This document shows, in pieces, positions 23,642-30,886 of a stretch of 38,977 nt of DNA; the stretch's first letter is position 1; each line of letters starts with the position of its first letter. The notes below the pieces were generated by a model, which saw only the letters and a list, made by a program, of their open reading frames with translations, ran no database searches and was not told where the DNA came from. Source of the stretch: an uncultured Collinsella sp. (GTDB taxonomy: Bacteria; Actinomycetota; Coriobacteriia; Coriobacteriales; Coriobacteriaceae); assembly GCA_900548265.1 (NCBI GenBank), contig URKG01000020.1, positions 1 to 38,977 on the forward strand, written 5' to 3'. The position numbers were made by a program, and so were the translations under genes.

Positions 23642-25135
23642 TCACACATTGGGACGTAGTTCAACGGTAGAACTCCGGTTTTTGGTGCCGGCTGTTGGGG
23701 GTTCGAATCCCTCCGTCCCAGCCCCCAGATACTTACGCGAACCCCTGCCGGGACCGTCCGGCGGGGGTTCCTTCTTATCGAACGTGAACTCGGCCGTGAG
23801 CGTGCCGGCGGCGCGGTCCACCACCACGCGGCGCACGAACAGCCGCACGGCCTCCAGCGGGTCGGAGCGCCCCATGACGCGCCGCACCCAGAACTCCACC
23901 TGGTCGGCGTCGAGCGCCCCCATGCCGGCCCGCGCGTCGGCTATCTCGGCCTCCAGCGCCGCCCGCTCGTCGGACAGCGCGTTCAGCTTCTCGGCCACGG
24001 CGTCCACGGCGCCGGTCTTCGCGGCGAGGTCCACCATGCGCGACTGCTCGCGGGCGTTCTGCCCCAGCCGCCTCTCCATGGCGCGCACGGCGGCGAGGTC
24101 GTCGGCCAGCGCCGCCTCCTGCTCGGCCATGACGTCGGCCACGATGCCCTCCACGGCGCCGTCGTCGGCGGCCAGGGCGTCGGCCACCATGCGGGCCACC
24201 TCCGCCTCCAGCGCGTCGCGGCGCACCTGGTGGCCCGTCGCCGGGCAGCGGTAGTACGTGTACTTCCTGCCCGACTTCCCGTGGCCGCTGCTGGACTGGT
24301 AGCGGTGGCCCTCCGAGTCGAACAGCTTCCCGGACAGCAGGTAGTCCACCGTGGACCTCCTTCTCCTCGTGCGCAGCGCCAGGCGCCGCTGCACGGCGTC
24401 GAACTCGTCGCGCGGGATGATCGCGGGCATGCCGCCCTCCACCACCGTGTCGCCGTAGCGGTACACGCCGCAGTACTTGTCGTTGCGCAGCATCTTGCCG
24501 ACCGCCTGCACCGTGAGAGGGCCGCCGCCCTTCGAGCGCACGGCCGGCAGCGCCTCGATGATGGCGCGGAACGGTTCGCCCTGCTGGTACATGGCGAACA
24601 CCCGGCGCACCGCGGCCGCCTCGCCCTCGTTGACCACGTAGCGGCCGTCCGGCCCGTGGTCGTAGCCGAACACCCGGATGCCGTTGTGGCGGCACTTCAT
24701 GGCGTTGCCAGCCAGCCCGCGCCGCACGTTCTCGGAGAGGTTCGCGCTGTAGTACTCCGCCAGCCCCTCCAGCATCGACTCCAGCAGGATGCCGTCCGGG
24801 CCGTCCCCGGTGCGCTCCGTGGCGCTCACGAGCCGCACGCCGGCCTGCTTCAGGCGGCGGCGGTACACCGCGGCGTCGTAGCGGTTGCGCGCGAAGCGGT
24901 CGAGCTTGTACACGTACACGGCCGAGAACAGCCCCCTCTGGGCGTCTGCCACCATGCGCATGAACCCGGCGCGGCGGTCGGTGGTCGTGCCCGTCGTGGC
25001 GCGGTCCTCGTAGACGTGCCCCACGGCGTCGCCGGCCGCCTCGATGGCCGCGCGGCACACCCTCACCTGGTCCTCGATGGACTCCTCGCGCTGGCCCGCC
25101 GAGCTGTAGCGGGCGTAGATCGCCGCCGTGGCCAT
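23642..25135 (-). CDS. Large serine recombinase (prophage integrase)
   Basis: A 497-residue site-specific recombinase. The resolvase domain starts ATAAIYARYSSAGQREESIE with the catalytic Ser11; YKLDRFARNRYD and ARG-rich helices follow. A recombinase domain (RRGLAGNAMKCRHNGIRVFGY... GPLTVQAVGKMLRNDKYCG) and a coiled-coil region (about 350-430) complete the large-serine type. The zinc ribbon appears reduced: the first Cys pair is replaced (GKLFDSEGHRYQ) although YYRC remains. The last 26 or so codons (..PTAGTKNRSSTVELRPNV) are the antisense of the tRNA-Gln gene, so the end of the protein is read from host DNA after integration. Start ATG 25135 follows GGGGAGG. Confidence 0.93.
   Translation of the reverse strand: MATAAIYARYSSAGQREESIEDQVRVCRAAIEAAGDAVGHVYEDRATTGTTTDRRAGFMRMVADAQRGLFSAVYVYKLDRFARNRYDAAVYRRRLKQAGVRLVSATERTGDGPDGILLESMLEGLAEYYSANLSENVRRGLAGNAMKCRHNGIRVFGYDHGPDGRYVVNEGEAAAVRRVFAMYQQGEPFRAIIEALPAVRSKGGGPLTVQAVGKMLRNDKYCGVYRYGDTVVEGGMPAIIPRDEFDAVQRRLALRTRRRRSTVDYLLSGKLFDSEGHRYQSSSGHGKSGRKYTYYRCPATGHQVRRDALEAEVARMVADALAADDGAVEGIVADVMAEQEAALADDLAAVRAMERRLGQNAREQSRMVDLAAKTGAVDAVAEKLNALSDERAALEAEIADARAGMGALDADQVEFWVRRVMGRSDPLEAVRLFVRRVVVDRAAGTLTAEFTFDKKEPPPDGPGRGSRKYLGAGTEGFEPPTAGTKNRSSTVELRPNV
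23650..23721 (+). tRNA. tRNA-Gln (anticodon TTG)
   Basis: A 72-base cloverleaf. The acceptor stem is TGGGACG/CGTCCCA, the D-arm contains AGTTCAACGGTAGAACT, the anticodon stem-loop is CCGGT-TTTTGGT-GCCGG (anticodon TTG, glutamine), and the T-arm is GGGGGTTCGAATCCCTC with discriminator G. CCA is not encoded. The gene serves as the attachment target of the prophage: the recombinase gene starts within the element and ends antisense inside and beyond this tRNA. The tRNA is left whole. Confidence 0.95.
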
Positions 25136-25176
25136 GGCCGGGCGCCTCCCCTCACTTCAATCGAATACCGCCGGAA

Positions 25177-25560
25177 CTACTCCCCGCCGGCGTTGGCCGG
25201 GTCCCGAGCCAGCGACGTGGCCACGCTGTGCAGCACGTGCCGGCCGTTCTCGTTCATCGCCTCGTAGGCGTCCCCGATGGCCTCCAGGCGCTTGTCTATC
25301 ACGCGGTACTGCGGCTTCTCGGCCTTCGGCGTCTCGTACATATCGTTCAGCGTGCCGGGCACCACGAAGTCCTCGCCGAACAGGTCCTCGACCGTCACGC
25401 CGAAGAACCGGGCGAGCCTCGGAATATCGCCGCGGTCGCGCGGCATCGTCTTCAGCTGCTCCCAGTTCCTATAGGTATTCAGAGGAACACCCAGCTGTTT
25501 TGCTGCAGCCTCCTGTGACAGTCCTGACTTCTTCCTGATCGCTTTTAGCTCGAAAAGCAT
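25177..25560 (-). CDS. Prophage repressor, Cro/CI-type HTH
   Basis: A 127-residue protein. Residues about 4-60 form the XRE helix-turn-helix (LKAIRKKSGLSQEAAAKQLG... TYRNWEQ). The rest is acidic and helical, with no peptidase motif of LexA/CI autocleavage. ATG 25560 is chosen since GGAGGTGA sits just upstream; an ATG at 25575 has none. It is 41 bases upstream of the recombinase and co-oriented with it, and divergent from the early operon across the operator region. It most likely holds lysogeny. The absence of a cleavage domain suggests induction by another route, for example an antirepressor, which is inference. Confidence 0.85.
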   Translation of the reverse strand: MLFELKAIRKKSGLSQEAAAKQLGVPLNTYRNWEQLKTMPRDRGDIPRLARFFGVTVEDLFGEDFVVPGTLNDMYETPKAEKPQYRVIDKRLEAIGDAYEAMNENGRHVLHSVATSLARDPANAGGE

Positions 25561-25588
25561 CCAAGTCACCTCCAATAGGCAATCGCTT

Positions 25589-25684
25589 ACCTGTAACTGA
25601 TTATAAAAACAAAATTACCTATTGACTACCAACCTATTACTGGTTATCTTCTAATCGTCAACGACAGGTAAATAGTCACCTGTC
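25589..25684. promoter_or_regulatory. Lysis-lysogeny switch: divergent promoters and repeated operators
   Basis: Rightward promoter: TTGACT (25622-25627), 17 bases, TATCTT (25645-25650). Leftward promoter: TATAAT (minus strand, 25600-25605) with a TAGTCA -35 at 17 bases. Half-sites of the ACCTGT/ACCTAT type recur at TTACCTGTAAC (from 25588), TTACCTATTG, AACCTATTACTGGTT and in the perfect inverted repeat GACAGGT...ACCTGTC (25663-25684). A repressor bound at these sites would cover both promoters. Confidence 0.65.
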
Positions 25685-25710
25685 ACTAACCCCTTATGAG
25701 AGGAGAAGCA

Positions 25711-26022
25711 ATGGACGAGAAGTACAGCCCGAGCTACGAGGCCATGGCGCCGGAGATGATCACCTTCGCGCCGGGCGAGAACGGGTGCATGGAGGAGACG
25801 CACGGCTCCATCGCCTCGCGCATCAACGCGAAGTGGGGCTTCGACACGTTCGCCGTGAAGCTCATGGAGTCCGACTCGTGCAAGCCCTTCGAGCTGGGCG
25901 GCAAGACGCACTACGCCTGCGCCAGCGTGCGCTTCACCGTGCGCGGCGTCGGCTGGGCCACGGACTTCGAGACCATCGTGCGCGCACCCGAGTGGGACGA
26001 CGACGGGGAGAAGGAGGAGTAG
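25711..26022 (+). CDS. Small acidic early prophage protein, unknown
   Basis: A 103-residue protein starting MDEKYSPSYEAMAPEM and ending in an acidic tail (DDDGEKEE). It is the first gene of the rightward operon. ATG 25711 follows GAGGAGAA. No known domain is recognised; the middle (HYACASVRFTVRGVGWATDF) looks beta-stranded, and there is no signal peptide or membrane segment. Its stop codon is directly followed by the start of the Cro-like gene, so the two are translated together. First-gene position in a lysogeny operon suggests an early regulatory or host-takeover role, which is inference only. Confidence 0.75.
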   Translation: MDEKYSPSYEAMAPEMITFAPGENGCMEETHGSIASRINAKWGFDTFAVKLMESDSCKPFELGGKTHYACASVRFTVRGVGWATDFETIVRAPEWDDDGEKEE

Positions 26023-26226
26023 ATGAACGGGAAGCTGATGAAGGAGCGCCGCCGCGCGCTGGGCATGACCCAGATGCAGCTGGCGGTGGCCGTGGGCGCG
26101 TCGAGCGTGACCCAGGTGAGCTGCTGGGAGCGCGGCTGCACCGTGGCCAGCGTGCCCAAGCTGCGGAAGCTGGCCGAGGTCCTGGGCGTGACCATGGAGC
26201 AGCTGCTGGAAGAGGAGGACGAGTAG
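26023..26226 (+). CDS. Cro-like HTH regulator
   Basis: A 67-residue XRE-family DNA-binding protein. The whole protein is one helix-turn-helix domain: MKERRRALGMTQMQLAVAVG, SVTQVSCWERG and LRKLAEVLGVTMEQLLEEED. It starts immediately after the stop of the preceding gene, with GGAGAAGGAGGAG as ribosome site inside the previous coding end. A small single-domain XRE protein early in the rightward operon, opposite a repressor, fits a Cro role in shutting off lysogeny. Confidence 0.85.
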   Translation: MNGKLMKERRRALGMTQMQLAVAVGASSVTQVSCWERGCTVASVPKLRKLAEVLGVTMEQLLEEEDE

Positions 26227-26247
26227 CGATGGCGGAGGTGATCGTAT

Positions 26248-26403
26248 ATGGGCGCCACAGCCGCGGAGCGTCGGGCGGCGCTGACTGCCGCAAGGTCCGC
26301 GTTCGCCCTGCCGGAGGTCCGGCGGGAGTACGAGAGGTGGAGGGCCGAGCGCGCACAGGCCGCCAAGCACAGCGCGCCCAGTCCCCTGAAGAGGCCCGCG
26401 TGA
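26248..26403 (+). CDS. Small basic/helical prophage protein, unknown
   Basis: A 51-residue ORF, MGATAAERRAALTAARSAFA then LPEVRREYERWRAERAQ, ending ..SPLKRPA. It is predicted to be helical and rich in Arg and Ala. It is supported by a very strong ribosome site, GGAGGTGATC, five bases before the ATG, and by a GTGA overlap with the next gene. Another frame from ATG 26229 reads through to 26645 and would merge this region with the membrane protein below, but its early residues look random. Function unknown. Confidence 0.6.
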   Translation: MGATAAERRAALTAARSAFALPEVRREYERWRAERAQAAKHSAPSPLKRPA

Positions 26404-26645
26404 GCGGGTACCCGCAAGTATCGCACAGGCGCGCCGAGTTCTGGCGCACGGTCCGCACGGCGCTGGCCGTGGCACTGCTCGTCGCGCTGGCCGTGGGGCA
26501 GGCGTGGCAGCTCGGCTACACGCAGGGCACGGCGGCCGGATACGGCGAGGGCCGCGCGGACGGCACGGACCGGGCGTACGAGCGCGGCTACTCCGCCGCG
26601 GTCTCCGACTACCAGGGGGGTGTGGCGGAATGGGCGAGGGAGTAG
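26400..26645 (+). CDS. Small single-pass membrane protein of the prophage
   Basis: An 81-residue ORF starting with GTG (overlapping the previous stop as GTGA) behind GAAGAGG. After a basic N-terminus (VSHRRAEFWRTVRTA) one membrane segment, LAVALLVALAVGQAWQLGY, is followed by a Gly/Tyr/Ala-rich outer or inner tail with repeats of the type GYxxGxxxGYxEGRADG. Positive-inside weighting puts the N-terminus in the cytoplasm. This could be a superinfection-exclusion or lysogenic surface protein, but no family is recognised. It overlaps the next gene by 16 bases. Confidence 0.65.
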   Translation: MSGYPQVSHRRAEFWRTVRTALAVALLVALAVGQAWQLGYTQGTAAGYGEGRADGTDRAYERGYSAAVSDYQGGVAEWARE

Positions 26646-27160
26646 AGGCCGTCGAGGCCATCGTGGCCATCGACCCCGGGTCGCTCCACACCGGCGTGGT
26701 CCACATGACGCGCCGCCGCGTGCTCGACTCGCGCACGTTCGCCTTCAAGGAGGGCTGCGGCGCGGACAACGGCCTGCTGGACGCGCGCTGCGAGGAGATC
26801 TGGGCGCTGCTGCGGAGGTTCCTGGAGACCCACGAGCACGGGGCGGTCGTGATAGAGGGCTTCGTCCCCTACCACGGGCGCTTCTCCGGCACCAAGGGGT
26901 CGCACCAGACGCCGTGGCTGTGCGGCCACCTGCTGGGCCACCTGCACGCGGCCGGCGAGGAGGTCGTGCTGCAGACCAGCAGGCAGGTGCTCAACCCCAA
27001 GACGCGCGGCAACGCCGCGTGGGCCGTCGACTGGCTGATGAACCGCCGGCAGTTCTACCTGGGGCAGGGGCTCGTGACCAACGAGCACGAGCGCAGCGCC
27101 TTCGCGCACGGCTGGTACTACCTGCACACCGGCGAGGGCGCGCCGAATGAGGAGGGGTGA
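26630..27160 (+). CDS. RuvC-like Holliday-junction resolvase/nuclease
   Basis: A 176-residue protein with an RNase H-like fold of the RuvC type. The first strand carries IVAIDPGSLHTGVVHM (Asp15, catalytic), and a second acidic residue occurs in VVIEGFVPYHG (Glu). NEHERSAFAHGWYYLH near the end gives the C-terminal charged/aromatic helix typical of phage RuvC-like enzymes. It would resolve four-way junctions or trim branched DNA before packaging. ATG 26630 follows a G-rich site. It overlaps the flanking genes (16 and 14 bases), so it belongs to the early operon. The exact RuvC subgroup is not clear. Confidence 0.75.
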   Translation: MGEGVEAVEAIVAIDPGSLHTGVVHMTRRRVLDSRTFAFKEGCGADNGLLDARCEEIWALLRRFLETHEHGAVVIEGFVPYHGRFSGTKGSHQTPWLCGHLLGHLHAAGEEVVLQTSRQVLNPKTRGNAAWAVDWLMNRRQFYLGQGLVTNEHERSAFAHGWYYLHTGEGAPNEEG

Positions 27161-27680
27161 GCGGTGCCGCCCGTGGACGGCCTCCGAGGAGCGCAGGCTG
27201 GCCGAGATCGCCGGCACGATGCCGAGGCGCGAGGTGGCCAGGGCGCTGAGGAGGTCCAACGAGGCCGTGCGCCAGAAGGCGTCCCGCATGGGCGTGAGCC
27301 TGCGCCACTGGGAGCCGAGGTGCTCCGAGACGTGCCCGGCGTGCGGGATGGCCCGCACGGAGCTGAGGGCGAGCGGCACCTGCCGCCCGTGCGAGCTGAG
27401 GGCGCTGGTGGCCCGCGCGGAGTCCGAGACGGCCGAGGCCATGGAGCGCCTGGGGCCGGCCGACCGCGCCGTGTACGCGTCCACCGAGACGAGGCTGCAG
27501 AGCGCACCGGACCCGAGGCCCGCGCCTCCCCGCACCGAGGGCATGACGCCCTACCGCGCCGCGAGGGCGCGCGACGCCTACCAAGAGGCGCTGGAGCGGT
27601 GGGAGGTGAGGACGCTCACCAGGCTGCTGAAGGCGAGGCGCCGACGCCTCGAACGCATGATTAAAAAAATCTCAAATTAA
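27147..27680 (+). CDS. HTH plus zinc-finger protein of the prophage
   Basis: A 177-residue basic protein. Residues about 8-50 (WTASEERRLAEIAGTMPRRE.. VRQKASRMGV) look like a Myb/SANT- or homeodomain-type helix-turn-helix seen in phage small DNA-binding proteins. Next comes a candidate zinc site with four Cys (CSETCPACG then CRPCE). The C-terminal half is Arg-rich and helical and ends RRRRLERMIKKISN. It overlaps the RuvC-like gene by 14 bases. Likely DNA-binding; its job in regulation or recombination is not clear. About 40 bases follow with no hairpin, before a good ribosome site for the next gene. Confidence 0.7.
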   Translation: MRRGERCRPWTASEERRLAEIAGTMPRREVARALRRSNEAVRQKASRMGVSLRHWEPRCSETCPACGMARTELRASGTCRPCELRALVARAESETAEAMERLGPADRAVYASTETRLQSAPDPRPAPPRTEGMTPYRAARARDAYQEALERWEVRTLTRLLKARRRRLERMIKKISN

Positions 27681-27720
27681 TGACACAAACGCATTTTCCC
27701 AGCTAGGAGGAGTAGGAAAC

Positions 27721-29037
27721 ATGCAACTCAAGAGAGTAAAGACCGAGGACGTCTACCCGAGCGAGGGCAACCCCCGCCGCGACTTCGGCGACCTCGACGC
27801 GCTGGCCGCCAGCTTCGCGCTGAACCCGAAGAGCCCGGGCGAGCCCATGACCCCGCCGCTGCTCGTGCAGGACGGCGGCGTGTACCGCATCGTCGACGGC
27901 GAGCGCCGCTGGCGCGCCATGCGCAAGGCCGGCACGGCCGAGTTCGACGCCGTGGTGTGCGAGGACTGGGGCGACGCCGACGCCGCGCTGGCGATGCTGG
28001 CCACCGACGACAAGAAGCCGCTGGACGACGCCGAGCGCAGCCGCGGCGCGCAGCGCTGCCTGCTGCTCGGCGTGGAGCCCGAGAAGGTCGAGCGCGCCGT
28101 GCGCAAGAAGGGCATGGCCCGCGTGCGCCGCGTGGCGTCCGAGATCGGCGCCGAGGCCGAGACCATGAGCCTGGACCACCTGCTGGCCGTGGCCGAGTTC
28201 ACCGGCCAGCGCGCGGTCCGCGTGGCGAACGCGAGCGAGAGCGAATGGGTGCGCGTGGCCAGGGAGTGCCGCCGCGAGGTCGAGAGCGAGCGCATAGTGG
28301 CCGCCTTCGACGAGGCCGCCGAGCGCCTGGGCATCGAGCTGCACGGCCAGAAGTCCTTCGACACGGCCGGCTACGCCTACGACTGCCGCGCCGACAACCC
28401 CGAGGCGTTCGAGGACAAGGCGGCCGACGACCCGGAGGGGGCCGCGTGGGTGCTCGTCATCCCCACGGTGGCCATGCCGTACGCCTACCGCTACGTGCCC
28501 GCCGACACCGAGGAGAAGGCGGCAGCGGCGAGGCTGCGCGAGGACGCCGACCGCATGGAGACGACGTGCCGCGAGGCGGCCGGCTCCATGTTCGCGCACC
28601 TCGCCGAGCGCCTGCTGGGGGGCGACTACCCGGAACACGCCATGGCCAAGGCCGCCGCGGCGTTCCTGGGCGACCCCGACAACAGGTGGTCGGCCTACAC
28701 GGAGGCGTCCGAGGCGCTCGACGCGGCGGGCTACGACGGCACGCGCCCGGACGGCCGCATCACCGGCATGTGCGGGGCCTACGCGCTCCACGACTGGCTC
28801 GGCGACGCGGTCCCGGGCGGCGGCGTATGGATGTGCGTGGCCGGCGGCCAGCCCGGCAGCACCGTGCAGGCGGACGTCGCCGTCGCGGCGTGGCTGGAGG
28901 CCGTGGCCGCGGCCGTCGAGGACGGCTGGCGCATGGGCGCGGGCCAGATGCAGCTGGTGGCCGAGGCCAAGGCGTGGCTGGAGGCCGTGCGCGACCTGGC
29001 CGACGAGAAGAAAGACGAGAACGAGGAGGAGAAGTAG
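27721..29037 (+). CDS. ParB/Spo0J-type N-terminal domain protein
   Basis: A 438-residue protein. The N-terminus has the ParB-nuclease-like fold: VYPSEGNPRRDFGDLDALAA, PLLVQDGGVYRIVDGERRWR (GERRxxA motif), then LATDDKKPLDDAER. No classical CTP-binding ParB partner (ParA) is nearby, and the rest (about 150-438) is helical with a short acidic Lys/Glu tail, with no recognised domain. In phages such ParB-like proteins often act in DNA modification, replication or regulation rather than partition. ATG 27721 follows GGAGGAGTAGGA. It begins the second half of the early operon and ends two bases before the ATPase start. Confidence 0.8.
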   Translation: MQLKRVKTEDVYPSEGNPRRDFGDLDALAASFALNPKSPGEPMTPPLLVQDGGVYRIVDGERRWRAMRKAGTAEFDAVVCEDWGDADAALAMLATDDKKPLDDAERSRGAQRCLLLGVEPEKVERAVRKKGMARVRRVASEIGAEAETMSLDHLLAVAEFTGQRAVRVANASESEWVRVARECRREVESERIVAAFDEAAERLGIELHGQKSFDTAGYAYDCRADNPEAFEDKAADDPEGAAWVLVIPTVAMPYAYRYVPADTEEKAAAARLREDADRMETTCREAAGSMFAHLAERLLGGDYPEHAMAKAAAAFLGDPDNRWSAYTEASEALDAAGYDGTRPDGRITGMCGAYALHDWLGDAVPGGGVWMCVAGGQPGSTVQADVAVAAWLEAVAAAVEDGWRMGAGQMQLVAEAKAWLEAVRDLADEKKDENEEEK

Positions 29038-29039
29038 AG

Positions 29040-30365
29040 ATGGTCAAGATCGCATCGGTCGAGGCCGAGAACGTCAAGAGGGTGAAGGCGGTCTACCTGG
29101 AGCCGCGCGCCGAGGGGCTGACCGTCATCGGCGGCCGCAACGGGCAGGGCAAGACCAGCCTGCTCGACGCCATCGGCTGGGCGCTCGGAGGCGACAAGCT
29201 GCGCCCGTCCAACGCCGCCCGCGAGGGCGCGGCGAGCGCCCCGGCGCTGCGCGTGGTGCTGGACAACGGCATCGTGGTGGAGCGCCGCGGCAAGAACGGC
29301 TCGCTGAAGGTGACCGACCCCTCCGGCCGCAAGTCCGGCCAGGCGCTGCTGAGCTCGCTGGTCGACCGCCTGGCGCTCGACCTGCCGCGCTTCATGGAGA
29401 GCTCCGACAAGGACAAGGCCGAGACGCTGCTGTCCATCCTGGGCGTGGGCGACCGCCTCGCCGAGCTGGACGCCAAGGCGAGCAGCGTCTACAACCAGCG
29501 CCACGACGTCGGCGTGATGGAGCGCCAGAAGCGCGCGAGCGCCGAGGAGATGCAGTTCTGGCCCGACGCCCCGGCCGAGGAGGTCGACGCCGCCGAGCTG
29601 ATCGCCGCGCAGTCCGCCATCCTCGCCAAGAACGGCGAGAACCAGCGCAAGCGCAACGAGGCGGAGCGCATCAACGGCCAGCTGGCCGCGGCGCGCCAGC
29701 AGATGGCGGCGCTGAAGCAGCAGGAGTCGCAGCTGGCCGCGGCCATCGAGACCAAGGCCGCCGAGGTGCTGCAGCTCACCATGGACGCCGCGACGGCGAG
29801 CAAGGACGCCGCGCAGCTGCACGACGAGTCCACCGACGAGCTGCAGGCGCAGCTGGCAGCGGCCGACGCCGTGAACGAGAAGGTGCGCACCAACGCCCGC
29901 CGCGCCCGCGCCATGGCCGAGGCCGACGAGCTGAAGTCCCAGTACGACGACCTGGACGCCGAGATGGACCGCATCCGCGCCGAGCGCACGGACCTGCTGC
30001 GCGGCGCGGACCTGCCGCTGCCGGGCCTGTCCGTCGACGAGGAGGCGCGCCTGACCTACGGCGGCCAGCCGTGGGACTGCATGAGCGGCAGCGAGCAGCT
30101 GAAGGTGGCCACGGCCATCGTGCGCCGCCTGAAGCCGGAGTGCGGCTTCGTGCTGGTCGACAAGCTGGAGCAGATGGACCTGCAGACGCTGGCCGAGTTC
30201 GGCGCGTGGGCCGAGTCCGAGGGCCTGCAGGTGATCGGCACGCGCGTGTCCACCGGCGGCGAGTGCAGCCTGGTGATTGAGGACGGCCGCGGGCAGCTCG
30301 GCGAGCCCGGCGGCGATGTGGAGGCCGAGGCGCCCGTGGCGCCGGCCGGATGGGAGATCAGGTAA
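29040..30365 (+). CDS. RecF/SbcC-like AAA ATPase (AAA_23 type)
   Basis: A 441-residue SMC-like ATPase. Walker A is GGRNGQGKTSLLDAIGWAL (about 32-50). A long coiled-coil middle (about 160-320, including AARQQMAALKQQESQLAAAI) is followed by an ABC-type signature (SGSEQLKVATAIVRRL) and a Walker B-like FVLVDKLEQMDLQTL. The Walker B acidic pair is D-K rather than D-E, so hydrolysis may be weakened or use another residue. In phages such proteins work in DNA recombination or end processing. It comes just before the Sak4-like and DUF669-like genes, which supports a recombination role. It overlaps the next gene by one base (TAATG). Confidence 0.8.
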   Translation: MVKIASVEAENVKRVKAVYLEPRAEGLTVIGGRNGQGKTSLLDAIGWALGGDKLRPSNAAREGAASAPALRVVLDNGIVVERRGKNGSLKVTDPSGRKSGQALLSSLVDRLALDLPRFMESSDKDKAETLLSILGVGDRLAELDAKASSVYNQRHDVGVMERQKRASAEEMQFWPDAPAEEVDAAELIAAQSAILAKNGENQRKRNEAERINGQLAAARQQMAALKQQESQLAAAIETKAAEVLQLTMDAATASKDAAQLHDESTDELQAQLAAADAVNEKVRTNARRARAMAEADELKSQYDDLDAEMDRIRAERTDLLRGADLPLPGLSVDEEARLTYGGQPWDCMSGSEQLKVATAIVRRLKPECGFVLVDKLEQMDLQTLAEFGAWAESEGLQVIGTRVSTGGECSLVIEDGRGQLGEPGGDVEAEAPVAPAGWEIR

Positions 30366-30886
30366 TGGGCGCCTTTGTCGACCTGACGGGGCGTAGGTTC
30401 GGACGGCTCACTGCCATTAAGCGCGTCGGCAACATCGGCGGGAAAACCGCCTGGCTTTGCAGGTGTGACTGCGGCGGGAAAGCCACCGTGCTGTCATCCT
30501 CGCTAACGCGCGGTAACACCCGCAGCTGCGGCTGCATCCACTCCGAACAGGTCGCCGCCAGGAACAAGGCGCGTGCAAAGCACGGCGAAGGGCGCTCACG
30601 CTTGTACGCCGTTTGGCGTTCGATGAAGCAGCGCTGCTACGACAAGTCCCGCAAGGACTACGCCAACTACGGCGGGCGCGGCGTCCGCGTGTGCGACGAG
30701 TGGCTGCACGACTTCGCGGCATTTCGCGACTGGGCAATAGCCTCCGGATACAACCCCGACGCGCCTTATATGGCCTGCACTTTGGACCGCATCGACGTGA
30801 ACGGCGACTACTGTCCGGACAACTGCAGGTGGACAGATGCAAAAACACAGGCAAATAACAGGAGGAACAATGTCATTAAAGATTAA
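30365..30886 (+). CDS. Homing-endonuclease-like phage protein (CxC zinc site, YGGRGxxV/NRR motifs)
   Basis: A 173-residue protein. The first half has GRRFGRLTAIKRVGN and CRCDCGGKA...SCGC, a Cys-rich site. The second half shows YANYGGRGVRVCDEWLHDF, LDRIDVNGDYCPDNCRW and a terminal QANNRRNN. This combination is widely seen in freestanding phage and prophage genes annotated as HNH/AP2-type or homing-endonuclease-like. The DNA is less G+C-biased and uses codons such as AAA and TTT that the neighbours avoid. It sits between the ATPase and Sak4 genes and overlaps both, as a precise insertion would. Function is inferred from the family; no cleavage site is known. Confidence 0.7.
   Translation: MGAFVDLTGRRFGRLTAIKRVGNIGGKTAWLCRCDCGGKATVLSSSLTRGNTRSCGCIHSEQVAARNKARAKHGEGRSRLYAVWRSMKQRCYDKSRKDYANYGGRGVRVCDEWLHDFAAFRDWAIASGYNPDAPYMACTLDRIDVNGDYCPDNCRWTDAKTQANNRRNNVIKD

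Noticed and set aside
23801..25058. Long alternative frames on both strands of the recombinase gene
   Set aside because: They are shadows of a G+C-rich gene; only the serine recombinase frame has recognisable catalytic motifs.
26229..26645. A single 138-codon gene in place of the two short ones
   Set aside because: The ATG at 26229 has no ribosome site, and its first half reads as random Arg/Gly-rich sequence. The alternative pair has a near-perfect ribosome site and GTGA coupling. Not excluded fully.
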